Position numbers and translations under genes: made by a program. From contig CAZWZG010000030.1 in assembly GCA_964638245.1 (NCBI GenBank), positions 1-25,906 on the forward strand: a stretch of 25,906 nt of DNA, in the 5' to 3' direction. The DNA is from CAZWZG01 sp964638245 (GTDB lineage Bacteria > Pseudomonadota > Alphaproteobacteria > Rhodobacterales > Rhodobacteraceae). Shown here piece by piece: positions 14,824-22,303 of this stretch. The notes below the pieces were generated by a model, which made no database searches, was not told the origin of the DNA, and was given only the letters and a program-made list of their open reading frames with translations. The stretch's first letter is position 1. The number at the start of each line of letters is the position of its first letter.

Positions 14824-15861
14824 TTGCCTGACGCAGCGGCCATCATCACAACCCCGTTCGAAGACGCTCCTGCGCCCGGCGCCGTCGTGGAGGTGGCCGA
14901 GGGAGTGCTTTGGGCGCGGATCCCTCTGTCGATCAAACCCGATCATGTGAACATCTACATCCTGGAGGATGATGATGGCTGGACGATCGTGGACACAGGT
15001 ATGGAAACTGCTGACGGTCGAGCCGCGTGGGAGGCCCTTTTGTCCGGCCCGCTTAAGGGGCGGCCCGTTGCGCGCGTGATCGTGACCCACCACCATCTGG
15101 ACCATGTCGGGCGCGCTGGCTGGTTTCAGCGGCATGGGGCCGAGCTTTGGACGACGCGCACGGCTTGGTTCTACGCGCGGATGTTACAGCTCGACCGTCA
15201 AACAACCATGCCTGAAGAAACCGTCGCGTTCGCCCGTGGTGCCGGAACGCCAGAAGATGTTCTGGCCAAGATCGCGGCGCGTCCCTTCAATTCCGGCGAC
15301 GTTGTTGCGCCACTGCCCTTGGGCTTCACTCGGATCAAGGAGGGGGATGCTCTGACCATCGGTGGGCGCGTTTGGGATGTTCGCATTGGTGATGGTCATG
15401 CACCAGAGCTGGCCACGCTGTGGTGTCGGGATATTCCTGTGGTTCTTGGCTCGGACCAGTTCTTGCCAGGCATTTCGCCCAACATCAGCCTTTATCCAAC
15501 AATGCCGATGGAGGATCCGCTGGGCGACTGGATTGCCTCTTGCGAACGCTTTGTACCCCACGCACGCGCTGATCACCTTGTGCTCCCCGGCCACAAGAAA
15601 CCCTATCGTGGTTTGCCGATCCGTCTGGACCAACTGATCGACAACCACCATGGCGCGCTTGCCCGACTTCTGGATCATCTGGCTGAACCGAGAACGGCCG
15701 CCGAGTGTTTTCAACCGCTTTTCATGCGTTCGATTGGCATAGGCGAGTACACCTTGGCCCTTGGCGAAGCGATGGCCCATTGCGCCCATCTTTGGCATCG
15801 GGGCAAAGTGACGCGGAATGTCACTGAGGAAGGCGTCTGGCTTTGGCAGGCGAAGGATTGA
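14824..15861 (+). CDS. Metallo-beta-lactamase-fold hydrolase, glyoxalase II/LACTB2-like
   Basis: A ~345-residue two-zinc hydrolase. Zinc ligands are H89-x-H91-x-D93-H94 in VTHHHLDHVGRAGW, the histidine of GDGHAPELATLW, the aspartate of LGSDQFLPG and the histidine of LPGHKKPY. A C-terminal helical, winged-helix-like part follows, as in LACTB2-like proteins. No ATG lies near the 5' end; TTG at 14824 or TTG at 14812 (overlapping the upstream stop) are the candidate starts, so translation is likely coupled to the acyl-CoA dehydrogenase. The pairing suggests hydrolysis of a thioester or related intermediate in the same pathway; the substrate is unknown. It overlaps the next gene by one base (TGATG). 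Confidence 0.87.
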   Translation: MPDAAAIITTPFEDAPAPGAVVEVAEGVLWARIPLSIKPDHVNIYILEDDDGWTIVDTGMETADGRAAWEALLSGPLKGRPVARVIVTHHHLDHVGRAGWFQRHGAELWTTRTAWFYARMLQLDRQTTMPEETVAFARGAGTPEDVLAKIAARPFNSGDVVAPLPLGFTRIKEGDALTIGGRVWDVRIGDGHAPELATLWCRDIPVVLGSDQFLPGISPNISLYPTMPMEDPLGDWIASCERFVPHARADHLVLPGHKKPYRGLPIRLDQLIDNHHGALARLLDHLAEPRTAAECFQPLFMRSIGIGEYTLALGEAMAHCAHLWHRGKVTRNVTEEGVWLWQAKD

Positions 15862-16328
15862 TGGCTGGCGACGACAACATTCAAACGACCGCCGAAATCG
15901 CCGAGCAGGAGGTGTTTCGCCTTGGCCGCGCGGTGCACTCCGACCCGTCTGAGCCCCCCTCGGCTGAAGAGCAGCCGCTGCCGCCCGGCGTGTCAAAAAA
16001 GCCGGTCGAACAAAAGAGCGCAGCCGAGTGGGCGTATGAGCGTTTGATCCTCTATATCAAGAACTTCGAGGCGCAGCTGGATACCGATCAGGAGGTCGCG
16101 ATGGGCTTCACGGACTCCGGTGCGGGCGTCATTCGAATCGAAGGGATGGGGTATTTCGATCCTGATATCGTGACGTTTTACGGCACCGACGGAGGCGGTG
16201 CGCGCACCCAATTGGTCCAGCATGTCACCCAGTTAAACGTCCTTCTGCGCGCGATCCCCAAGCCTCAAGAAGCTGAAGAGCCGCGCCGGATCGGATTCCG
16301 ACTTGCCCAAAGCCTTGATGAAGGCTGA
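15861..16328 (+). CDS. DUF6173-like conserved protein
   Basis: A 155-residue soluble protein starting MAGDDNIQTTAEIAEQEVFR. The first ~55 residues are polar, Pro/Glu-rich and probably disordered; a compact domain follows with SAAEWAYERLILYIKNFEAQ, the EVAMGFTDSGAGVIRIEGMG segment and FDPDIVTFYGTDGGGART. I recall this pattern as the Rhodobacteraceae family DUF6173, with no known function; that number should be confirmed. The ATG at 15861 uses the last base of the upstream stop, so it belongs to the acyl-CoA dehydrogenase-MBL transcription unit. Confidence 0.8.
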   Translation: MAGDDNIQTTAEIAEQEVFRLGRAVHSDPSEPPSAEEQPLPPGVSKKPVEQKSAAEWAYERLILYIKNFEAQLDTDQEVAMGFTDSGAGVIRIEGMGYFDPDIVTFYGTDGGGARTQLVQHVTQLNVLLRAIPKPQEAEEPRRIGFRLAQSLDEG

Positions 16329-16331
16329 GGC

Positions 16332-16360
16332 TTGGCGACCCCGCGTTCTTGGATTAATAG
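16332..16360 (+). promoter_or_regulatory. Predicted promoter for the small cox-like gene and lipoprotein
   Basis: TTGGCG (16332-16337) and TAATAG (16355-16360) are spaced by 17 bases and lie 30 bases before the ATG at 16391, in the only intergenic gap of this stretch. Both hexamers are fair matches to sigma-70 consensus. Confidence 0.5.
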
Positions 16361-16390
16361 ACAACAAAAGACGTAAGTACCGAGGGAACG

Positions 16391-16531
16391 ATGGCCAGCG
16401 AACATAAGCACGGCGAAATGAATACGGACGTTCAAGAGCGGACCTTTGACGGGTTCATGACTTTCACGATCCGCTCAGTGATTGTCATTCTCGCTCTCAT
16501 CATCTTTCTTGCGATCTTTGCGACACCATGA
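16391..16531 (+). CDS. Small aa3-type cytochrome c oxidase subunit IV-like membrane peptide
   Basis: A 46-residue protein (MASEHKHGEMNTDVQERTF, then DGFMTFTIRSVIVILALIIF and LAIFATP) found by reading the gap before the lipoprotein gene. A short charged cytosolic N-terminus ending in 'TFDGFM' is followed by one membrane helix. This matches the bacterial aa3-oxidase subunit IV family (PF07835), whose members are 40-60 residues with the same layout. GAGGG lies five bases before the ATG, and a promoter precedes it. Its stop overlaps the lipoprotein ATG (ATGA). No oxidase genes are nearby, so it may serve an oxidase encoded elsewhere or another membrane complex. Confidence 0.75.
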   Translation: MASEHKHGEMNTDVQERTFDGFMTFTIRSVIVILALIIFLAIFATP

Positions 16532-17157
16532 TGCGGCGTTTGTGGCTTACACTTTGGCTGGTTCTGGTCCCCCTGGTTCTGGTCGGTTGCGCCGGACCAG
16601 CTGAGCCAATCTGGGCAAGCCAAGATCGCGTGGATGCGGCCTACTATCAGCATGACGGGCCTACAAAGCTGACTTTGTACACGGTCCAAAGTGTACGATC
16701 CGGTTCCGGCGGGCACACAGGATTGATGATCTCGGCCGATCAGCGGATCCTGTTTGATCCGGCTGGTACGTTCCGGCATCCGCTTGCGCCGGAGCGAAAC
16801 GACGTCCATTTCGGCATCACCGAGGACATCCGCAAAGTATACATCGACTATCACGCGCGTGAGACGTGGAATGTCCTGGTGCAGGAGATCGAGGTTTCGC
16901 CACAGGTGGCCGCAATGGTTGCGCGCGCCGTTCAGGACTATGGCGCTGTGCCAAAGGCGCAGTGTTCGCTGTCCACATCGCGGATCCTGTCCAGCATTCC
17001 AGGCTTTGAAAGCATCCCGGTTGGCTACTTTCCGAACCGGTTGGCCAAGGCGTTTGGGGAGCTTCCCGGTGTGACAGAAACGCTTATCACGGACGATGAT
17101 GCCGATGATAACCACGGCGTTCTTCTCCAGGCGAGGCGCACGGCTGGCGGGGCCTGA
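16528..17157 (+). CDS. Lipoprotein of unknown function, possibly papain-like fold
   Basis: A 209-residue protein with a lipoprotein signal: hydrophobic residues 5-19 and lipobox LVGC at C21. The body has GGHTGLMIS (H63), RILFDPAGTFRHPLAPERND, a DVHFGITEDIRKVYIDY stretch and KAQCSLSTSRILSSI (C146). A histidine after the first strand with a cysteine starting a later helix is the order seen in circularly permuted NlpC/P60 (papain-like) proteins, so a hydrolase or transferase fold is possible; this is inference. Start ATG at 16528 overlaps the cox-like stop. The gene converges with azlD, three bases between stops. Confidence 0.72.
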   Translation: MMRRLWLTLWLVLVPLVLVGCAGPAEPIWASQDRVDAAYYQHDGPTKLTLYTVQSVRSGSGGHTGLMISADQRILFDPAGTFRHPLAPERNDVHFGITEDIRKVYIDYHARETWNVLVQEIEVSPQVAAMVARAVQDYGAVPKAQCSLSTSRILSSIPGFESIPVGYFPNRLAKAFGELPGVTETLITDDDADDNHGVLLQARRTAGGA

Positions 17158-17160
17158 GGT

Positions 17161-17502
17161 TCAGAACGGACCGCCACCCAGAAGATAGAACCCGGCATAG
17201 AGCGTTGCGGCCCCGGCCCCGATCGCCGCGAGAACGTTCTTGGTCCAGACTCCAACCACCAACGCAACGACTGCTGCAGCAAGACGCGGCGCATCCAGCA
17301 TGCCGCCCGTAGCGGATGGCCAAATCACAGCTGGCGCGGCGATGCCGGGAAATACGGCCACTGGCGTGAACCGCAGGTAGCGCAGCAACCGCGCTGGCAT
17401 CGGGCGGTCTCCGATGATCCCCAGAAAAGACAACCGGATCAGGTACGTCCCAAGCGCCAGAAAGAAGATGATCATCCAGATCTCAAAGCTCGAGTAACTC
17501 AT
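17161..17502 (-). CDS. azlD: AzlD-family small subunit of a branched-chain amino-acid exporter
   Basis: A 113-residue, four-helix membrane protein (PF05437 type). MSYSSFEIWMIIFFLALGTY opens the first helix; LIRLSFLGIIGDR and YLRFTPVAVFPGIAAPAVI are family signatures. It pairs with AzlC to export branched-chain or other amino acids. The start at 17502 is chosen because it overlaps the azlC stop (ATGA); a start six codons upstream would extend further into azlC. Confidence 0.9.
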   Translation of the reverse strand: MSYSSFEIWMIIFFLALGTYLIRLSFLGIIGDRPMPARLLRYLRFTPVAVFPGIAAPAVIWPSATGGMLDAPRLAAAVVALVVGVWTKNVLAAIGAGAATLYAGFYLLGGGPF

Positions 17503-18206
17503 GCCCGACGCTCCAACCACGCTTCAAGCTCGGCGCCGACCGTCATTGCAATCGCTGCTGCCAGCAAAAGGCCCATGCCAGCGGGTAAGCCGATAAATGC
17601 GAGCGTGAGAACGGCCGAAAGGAACGCCGCAACCAAGTGGGGCAGGGATTTGATTGCAGGGGCAACAAGGGCGATGAACGTAATTGGTAGGGCGAAGTCG
17701 AGCGCGTATTCCGGCGGAATTTGCTTGCCCACAAGCGCCCCGATCAACGTCACAAGGTACCAAAGCGGCGCGATCAGGGCCATAATTCCAAGGAAATACG
17801 CCGTCTTTTCGCGCAAAGGCATGGCTGGCTCTTGCTCGTATTTCGCGATCGAAACGGCGTAGGCCTGGTCGACATTCAGGTAGGACACCAAGGCCCTTTG
17901 CCAAAACGGGGCTGCGCCAAGGTGGGGTACAAGACTGGCCGAATACATTGCCATGCGAAGGTTTACGGCCAATGCCGTGAGCAAGACGATCACGGTCGAG
18001 GCGTTTTCCGACATCAGTTGCACGGCAGTGAACTGGGCTGACCCGGCGATGACGAGGACGGTGAACGCCATTACTTCTACCAGATTGAGACCCGCTTCCG
18101 TCCCGACAACACCGAACAGCAATCCAAAGGGCGCCACCACCAATAGAAATGGGGCCCCGTCGCGCATGCCGTCAAAGAAGGCGCTTTTGGTGCTGGTCCT
18201 GTTCAT
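17499..18206 (-). CDS. azlC: AzlC-family large subunit of a branched-chain amino-acid exporter
   Basis: A 235-residue inner-membrane permease with MRDGAPFLLVVAPFGLLFGV, VLVIAGSAQFTAVQLM and ALAVNLRMAMYSASLVPHL, all AzlC hallmarks, and seven or so hydrophobic helices. With AzlD it forms a LIV-E-type exporter. It is divergent from fdhD with only 56 bases between starts, which must hold both promoters; an imperfect dyad around TGGCAAGCTGCCA (18230-18242) lies there. No regulator gene is attached, and amino-acid specificity cannot be read from sequence. Confidence 0.92.
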   Translation of the reverse strand: MNRTSTKSAFFDGMRDGAPFLLVVAPFGLLFGVVGTEAGLNLVEVMAFTVLVIAGSAQFTAVQLMSENASTVIVLLTALAVNLRMAMYSASLVPHLGAAPFWQRALVSYLNVDQAYAVSIAKYEQEPAMPLREKTAYFLGIMALIAPLWYLVTLIGALVGKQIPPEYALDFALPITFIALVAPAIKSLPHLVAAFLSAVLTLAFIGLPAGMGLLLAAAIAMTVGAELEAWLERRA

Positions 18207-18262
18207 GGGGTTTGCCTAATCTATGCGTTGGCAAGCTGCCAGAGTGAACGGGGTTTCAATCG

Positions 18263-19138
18263 TTGTCTGCGGAAAACAAACGAAACATACCAATCCTGCC
18301 GGACCCATCGGCAGTAGGTTTGTCGCGTTCGATCACGGGCACGGATGAAACTGGGGCACCCGTAGACACTATTGTGGTTGAAGAGCGGCCCTTGACGATC
18401 TTTCTCAACAGCCAGGAAATCGTCACCGCGATGACGATTGGCGACTATCCGGAGTACCTTGCGCTCGGGTTTCTGCGCAATCAGGGGATGCTGGCCGAGG
18501 CTGTGACAGGTATCGACTATGATGCTGATCTGGAAACCGTTGTGGTACGCACCGAGGGCAAGACCGAGTACGAGGAAAAACTGGCAAAGAAGACCCGGAC
18601 GTCAGGCTGTGCGGTCGGCACAGTCTTCGGCGACATGATGGAGGGTCTTCAGGGCCTCACACTGCCCCAAACGCAGGTTCGCACATCGTGGCTCTACGCC
18701 CTTGCCCAAGAGATCAATCGCTTGCCAAGCCTCTATCTTTCTGCCGGGGCGATCCACGGCACCGTGCTCTGCCAAGAGGACCGCGTGCTTGTCTATATGG
18801 AAGATGTCGGGCGTCACAACGCTGTCGATAAAATCGCGGGTTGGATGCACGCCGAAGGTGTGACTGGCGACGACAAGATCCTCTACACGACCGGGCGGCT
18901 GACCTCGGAAATGGTGATCAAGTGCGCAACGATGGGGATCCCCGTGTTGGCGTCGCGCTCGGGCTTTACGGCTTGGGGCGTGGAGATCGCACAAGAGGTT
19001 GGTTTAACGCTGATCGGGCGCATGCGCGGCCACCGGTTTCAGTGCCTTGCTGGCGAGGGGCGTTTGATCCGTGATGCCGATCCCGCCCATGTGCCCAGCG
19101 AAGGCGCCAAGCATCGCCGGAAAGGTGCGAGCGCGTGA
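18263..19138 (+). CDS. fdhD: Formate dehydrogenase sulfurtransferase FdhD
   Basis: A 291-residue protein that passes sulfur from IscS to the bis-MGD molybdenum cofactor, needed for formate dehydrogenase activity. It has VEERPLTIFLN, LALGFLRNQGML, the active cysteine C116 in RTSGCAVGTVFGD, AGAIHG and YMEDVGRHNAVDKIAGW. E. coli FdhD has a C-x2-C pair at this position; only the first cysteine is kept here, as in some alphaproteobacterial forms. The only start compatible with the conserved N-terminus is TTG at 18263, since TGA lies in frame at 18245. GTGA overlap couples it to mobA. Confidence 0.93.
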   Translation: MSAENKRNIPILPDPSAVGLSRSITGTDETGAPVDTIVVEERPLTIFLNSQEIVTAMTIGDYPEYLALGFLRNQGMLAEAVTGIDYDADLETVVVRTEGKTEYEEKLAKKTRTSGCAVGTVFGDMMEGLQGLTLPQTQVRTSWLYALAQEINRLPSLYLSAGAIHGTVLCQEDRVLVYMEDVGRHNAVDKIAGWMHAEGVTGDDKILYTTGRLTSEMVIKCATMGIPVLASRSGFTAWGVEIAQEVGLTLIGRMRGHRFQCLAGEGRLIRDADPAHVPSEGAKHRRKGASA

Positions 19139-19728
19139 CCATTCCGGCGATCATTCTTGCGGGCGGCAAGGCGCGTCGCATGGGCGGTGGGGACAAAGGG
19201 CTTTTGCCGTTGGGATCGACCACGATCCTGGGCCATGTCCTAGAGCGACTGGAACCCCAGGCTGGGCCCATTGCGCTCAACGCCAATGGCGACCCAGCGC
19301 GTTTTGATGCCTTGGGCATTCCAGTCTTGCGTGATCCGGTTCCAGATCACCCCGGACCGCTCGCGGGTGTGCTGGCTGGCCTTCTTTGGGCGCGCGCAGC
19401 GGGCGCCGCCCATGCCGTCACAGTCGCCGCCGATACCCCGTTCTTTCCCCGAGACCTTGTTGCCGAGTTCCTGTCGGTCGATGCTCCGATCGTGTTGGCT
19501 GAAACGCCCGACGGTCGACATCCGACGTTCGGAATGTGGTCCACGTCCCTCGTCGAGCCATTGAGCCAAGCTCTCTCAGATGGCGTCAGAAAGGTCGTCG
19601 CTTTTACCGATGCCCACGGCGCGCAATCGGCCGTCTTCGCGGACACACCTTTCGATCCATTCTTCAACGTCAACACGCCCGAGGATCTGAGCGAGGCCGA
19701 AAGCCTATTGAAAGCCCATGCGCCATGA
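19135..19728 (+). CDS. mobA: Molybdenum cofactor guanylyltransferase MobA
   Basis: A 197-residue nucleotidyltransferase that attaches GMP from GTP to molybdopterin, giving MGD. The nucleotide-binding opening IILAGGKARRMGGGDKGLLP, DPVPDHPGPLAGVLAGL, the metal-binding AADTPFFP and the closing NVNTPEDLSEAE are all present. Start is GTG at 19135, overlapping the fdhD stop (GTGA). It is the second gene of the Mo-cofactor operon and overlaps mobB. Confidence 0.95.
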   Translation: MTIPAIILAGGKARRMGGGDKGLLPLGSTTILGHVLERLEPQAGPIALNANGDPARFDALGIPVLRDPVPDHPGPLAGVLAGLLWARAAGAAHAVTVAADTPFFPRDLVAEFLSVDAPIVLAETPDGRHPTFGMWSTSLVEPLSQALSDGVRKVVAFTDAHGAQSAVFADTPFDPFFNVNTPEDLSEAESLLKAHAP

Positions 19729-20210
19729 AGGTTTGGGGCGTTGCGGGGTGGAAAAACACTGGCAAAACGGGGCTTGTCGAACGCTTGGTCGCCGAGTTCT
19801 CCGCGCGCGGGTTGCGGGTGTCGACCATCAAGCACGCCCATTCGGGTTTTGATATTGACCAACCCGGCACCGACAGCGCACGCCATAGGGCTGCGGGCGC
19901 CCATGAAGTGCTGATCGCTTCAGAGACGCGCTGGGCGTTGATGCATGAAGCCAGGGAACCAAGCCTTGCCGCCCTTCTGGAACGTCTCGACGCAGCTGAT
20001 CTGGTTCTTGTCGAAGGCTACAAATCCGAACCTCATCCCAAGATCGAGACATATCGAAAAGACGCAGGACAGGACCTGCTCGCACGCACCAACCCGACAA
20101 TCCGGGCCGTTGCAAGTGATACAGACCTGACCGATGTCCCGGTTCCTGTATTAGCGCTCGACGACACCGGCGCTATCGCTGGTCTCATCGCCAAGGCCTT
20201 GGATCTCTGA
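19725..20210 (+). CDS. mobB: Molybdopterin-guanine dinucleotide biosynthesis protein MobB
   Basis: A 161-residue GTP-binding P-loop protein that assists MobA. GWKNTGKTGLVERLVAEF contains the Walker A loop; STIKHAHSGFDIDQPGTDS and LVLVEGYKSEPHPKIE are the family's other conserved parts. The ATG at 19725 overlaps the mobA stop (ATGA); the frame is open further upstream inside mobA but that is a shadow. The stop shares its last base with the ATG of the moeA fusion gene (TGATG). Confidence 0.95.
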   Translation: MKVWGVAGWKNTGKTGLVERLVAEFSARGLRVSTIKHAHSGFDIDQPGTDSARHRAAGAHEVLIASETRWALMHEAREPSLAALLERLDAADLVLVEGYKSEPHPKIETYRKDAGQDLLARTNPTIRAVASDTDLTDVPVPVLALDDTGAIAGLIAKALDL

Positions 20211-22294
20211 TGCGGTTCGACAGCTGTGTCATGGTCGATTGGTCCGGGGCGAATGATCGTGGGCCGACGCCCACGAAAGACGCGATCTGGAGCGCGCATT
20301 GGCGTCACGGCGATGTCGAGGCGCCGCGGTATCATCGCAACAGGACCGTGGCTGAAACGTATCTGGTTGACCTGATCGACGCCGAATGCGCTGCGGGACG
20401 AACCGTGATGATCGGTTTTGATTTCCCGTTTGGATATCCGGCCGGTTTCGCGGAAAAGCTGACCGGTTCAAACGATCCGCTGGTGCTATGGGATTGGTTT
20501 GCACAGAACCTTGAGGACACGCCGGCAAAGAACAACCGGTTCGAGCTTGCCGGACGGATCAATGGCGCGTTTCCGGGCATTGGTCCGTTCTGGTTCAACG
20601 GTTTGAAAGAAGACATCGACGGTTTGCCCCGCAAGGGCCGCGATCGAAGCGCACATGGAATGGTCGAGCGTCGTGCGGTCGAGGACCTTGAGAAGGGGGC
20701 CTTCACGGTTTGGCAGATGGGCGGTGCAGGTGCCGTGGGCGGCCAAGTGATGAGCGGTATGGCAACCCTGTCGCGACTGCGAGCGCGCTTTGCGGAAAAG
20801 ATCGCCGTATGGCCATTCGAGCCGCTTGATCGGCCAGTCGCTTTTGTCGAAATCTGGCCGTCGCTCGTAGATAAACACGTCAAGGCAGAGACCGGTCCCG
20901 AGGACATTCGCGACGCGGTCCAGGTCTCCGTTTTGGCAAGGGCGCTGGGCGCACTTTCGGAGCCCGACCTTGCCCGGTTGCTCGGGGACGTGGGGCCAAC
21001 GGCCGCTGAAGAAGGCTGGATCCTTGGGGCAGGGGCCGCTGACGTGCTTGAGCGTGCTTGCGTGCCATCCTCCATGCCGCCGGGTGTTGATTGGTTACCG
21101 GTTGACGACGCGTTGGAACGCTTGCGCGCCAGGACCAAGCCAATTGCCGAGAATGAGACGGTGCCATTGTCAGAAGCGGGTGGACGTGTTCTCGCAAGCG
21201 CCGTTTCGGCACAGCGGGCAAATCCTCCAGCCGCGAATTCGGCAGTAGACGGCTATGGTGTAGCGGCTGCGACGATAGGGTCGCCGCCCTACGACTTACC
21301 TTTGATCGAGGGCCGCGCCGCGGCCGGCACTCCGTTTCCCGGCACTGTTCCGCCTGGGAGCGCCATTCGCATCCTGACGGGTGCCCTTCTGCCTGAAGGT
21401 GTCGATACAGTGGTGCTTGAAGAAGAAGTCGAGATCGTGGACGGGCGCCTTTCGTGCGTAAAGGCAATCCGGAGTGGTGCGAATACGCGTGCAGCGGGCG
21501 AAGACGTCAAAGCCGGAGATCGCCTTTTCGATGTCGGGCATCGTTTGACCGCGCCGGACCTTGCGATCCTTGCGGCGACGGGTTCGAGCGCGATCGATGT
21601 GGTGCGCAAACTTCGTGTGGGTGTCCTGTCGACGGGAAGTGAGCTGACGGAGCCTTCAGCCGGAACGCCGCCAAATCGTACATTCGATGCCAATCGCCCC
21701 ATGCTGTTGGATGTCCTGCGCCGTTGGGGCCACGAAGCGGTCGATCTTGGCATCGTTGCAGATGATAGAGATAAACTGCGCGCGCGATTGGATGATGCGG
21801 CGAAGGATCTTGACGCGGTCTTGACCTCGGGTGGTGCATCGGCGGGCGACGAAGATCATGTTTCGGCGCTGCTTGGCGCTGAGGCGGACGTTGCCGCGTG
21901 GAGGATTGCGATCAAACCCGGTAGACCGCAGGCCCTTGCTGACTGGAAAGGGATGGCGGTTTTCGCGTTGCCCGGCAACCCGGTTGCCGCTTTCGTCTGC
22001 ACGATGATTTTCGCGCGCCCCGCCCTTGAGCGGATGGCGGGCGGTCCGTGGTCAAAACCGACCGGATTTGCGGTCCCGGCTGCGTTTTCCAAGTCAAAGC
22101 GACCGGGGCGGCGCGAGTATCTGCGCGCGCGGCTGAACGGCGATGGTCATGTCGAGGTCTTTTCTTCGGAAGGATCGGGGCGCATCTCAGGGCTCAGCTG
22201 GGCTGACGGTCTGGTCGAACTCCCCGATGGCGCGCTGGAAATCGCGCCCGGTGATCTTGTGCGCTATCTTCCGTTCTCAGGCTTCGGCCTGTGA
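20210..22294 (+). CDS. moeA: Two-domain molybdopterin molybdotransferase MoeA with N-terminal DUF429/RNase H-like domain
   Basis: A 694-residue fusion. Residues ~292-694 are a complete MoeA, which inserts molybdate into adenylylated molybdopterin: PPAANSAVDGYG, TRAAGEDVKAGD, VLSTGSELTEP, DANRPML, LTSGGASAGDEDHV, IKPGRPQA, ALPGNPVAAFV and GRREYLRARL. Residues 1-~285 form a separate domain with VMVDWSGAND (acidic D9), IGFDFPFGYPAGF (~68-80), AFVEIWPSLVDKHV (~211-224) and IRDAVQVSVLARAL (~233-247). Spaced acidic residues on such strands and the GFDFPFG and 'E-x-W/Y-P' motifs suggest an RNase H-like DUF429-type fold; this is inference. Both domains are in one uninterrupted frame, so it is a true fusion. 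Last gene of fdhD-mobA-mobB-moeA. Confidence 0.9.
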   Translation: MRFDSCVMVDWSGANDRGPTPTKDAIWSAHWRHGDVEAPRYHRNRTVAETYLVDLIDAECAAGRTVMIGFDFPFGYPAGFAEKLTGSNDPLVLWDWFAQNLEDTPAKNNRFELAGRINGAFPGIGPFWFNGLKEDIDGLPRKGRDRSAHGMVERRAVEDLEKGAFTVWQMGGAGAVGGQVMSGMATLSRLRARFAEKIAVWPFEPLDRPVAFVEIWPSLVDKHVKAETGPEDIRDAVQVSVLARALGALSEPDLARLLGDVGPTAAEEGWILGAGAADVLERACVPSSMPPGVDWLPVDDALERLRARTKPIAENETVPLSEAGGRVLASAVSAQRANPPAANSAVDGYGVAAATIGSPPYDLPLIEGRAAAGTPFPGTVPPGSAIRILTGALLPEGVDTVVLEEEVEIVDGRLSCVKAIRSGANTRAAGEDVKAGDRLFDVGHRLTAPDLAILAATGSSAIDVVRKLRVGVLSTGSELTEPSAGTPPNRTFDANRPMLLDVLRRWGHEAVDLGIVADDRDKLRARLDDAAKDLDAVLTSGGASAGDEDHVSALLGAEADVAAWRIAIKPGRPQALADWKGMAVFALPGNPVAAFVCTMIFARPALERMAGGPWSKPTGFAVPAAFSKSKRPGRREYLRARLNGDGHVEVFSSEGSGRISGLSWADGLVELPDGALEIAPGDLVRYLPFSGFGL

Positions 22295-22303
22295 TTGGAT
22301 CGC

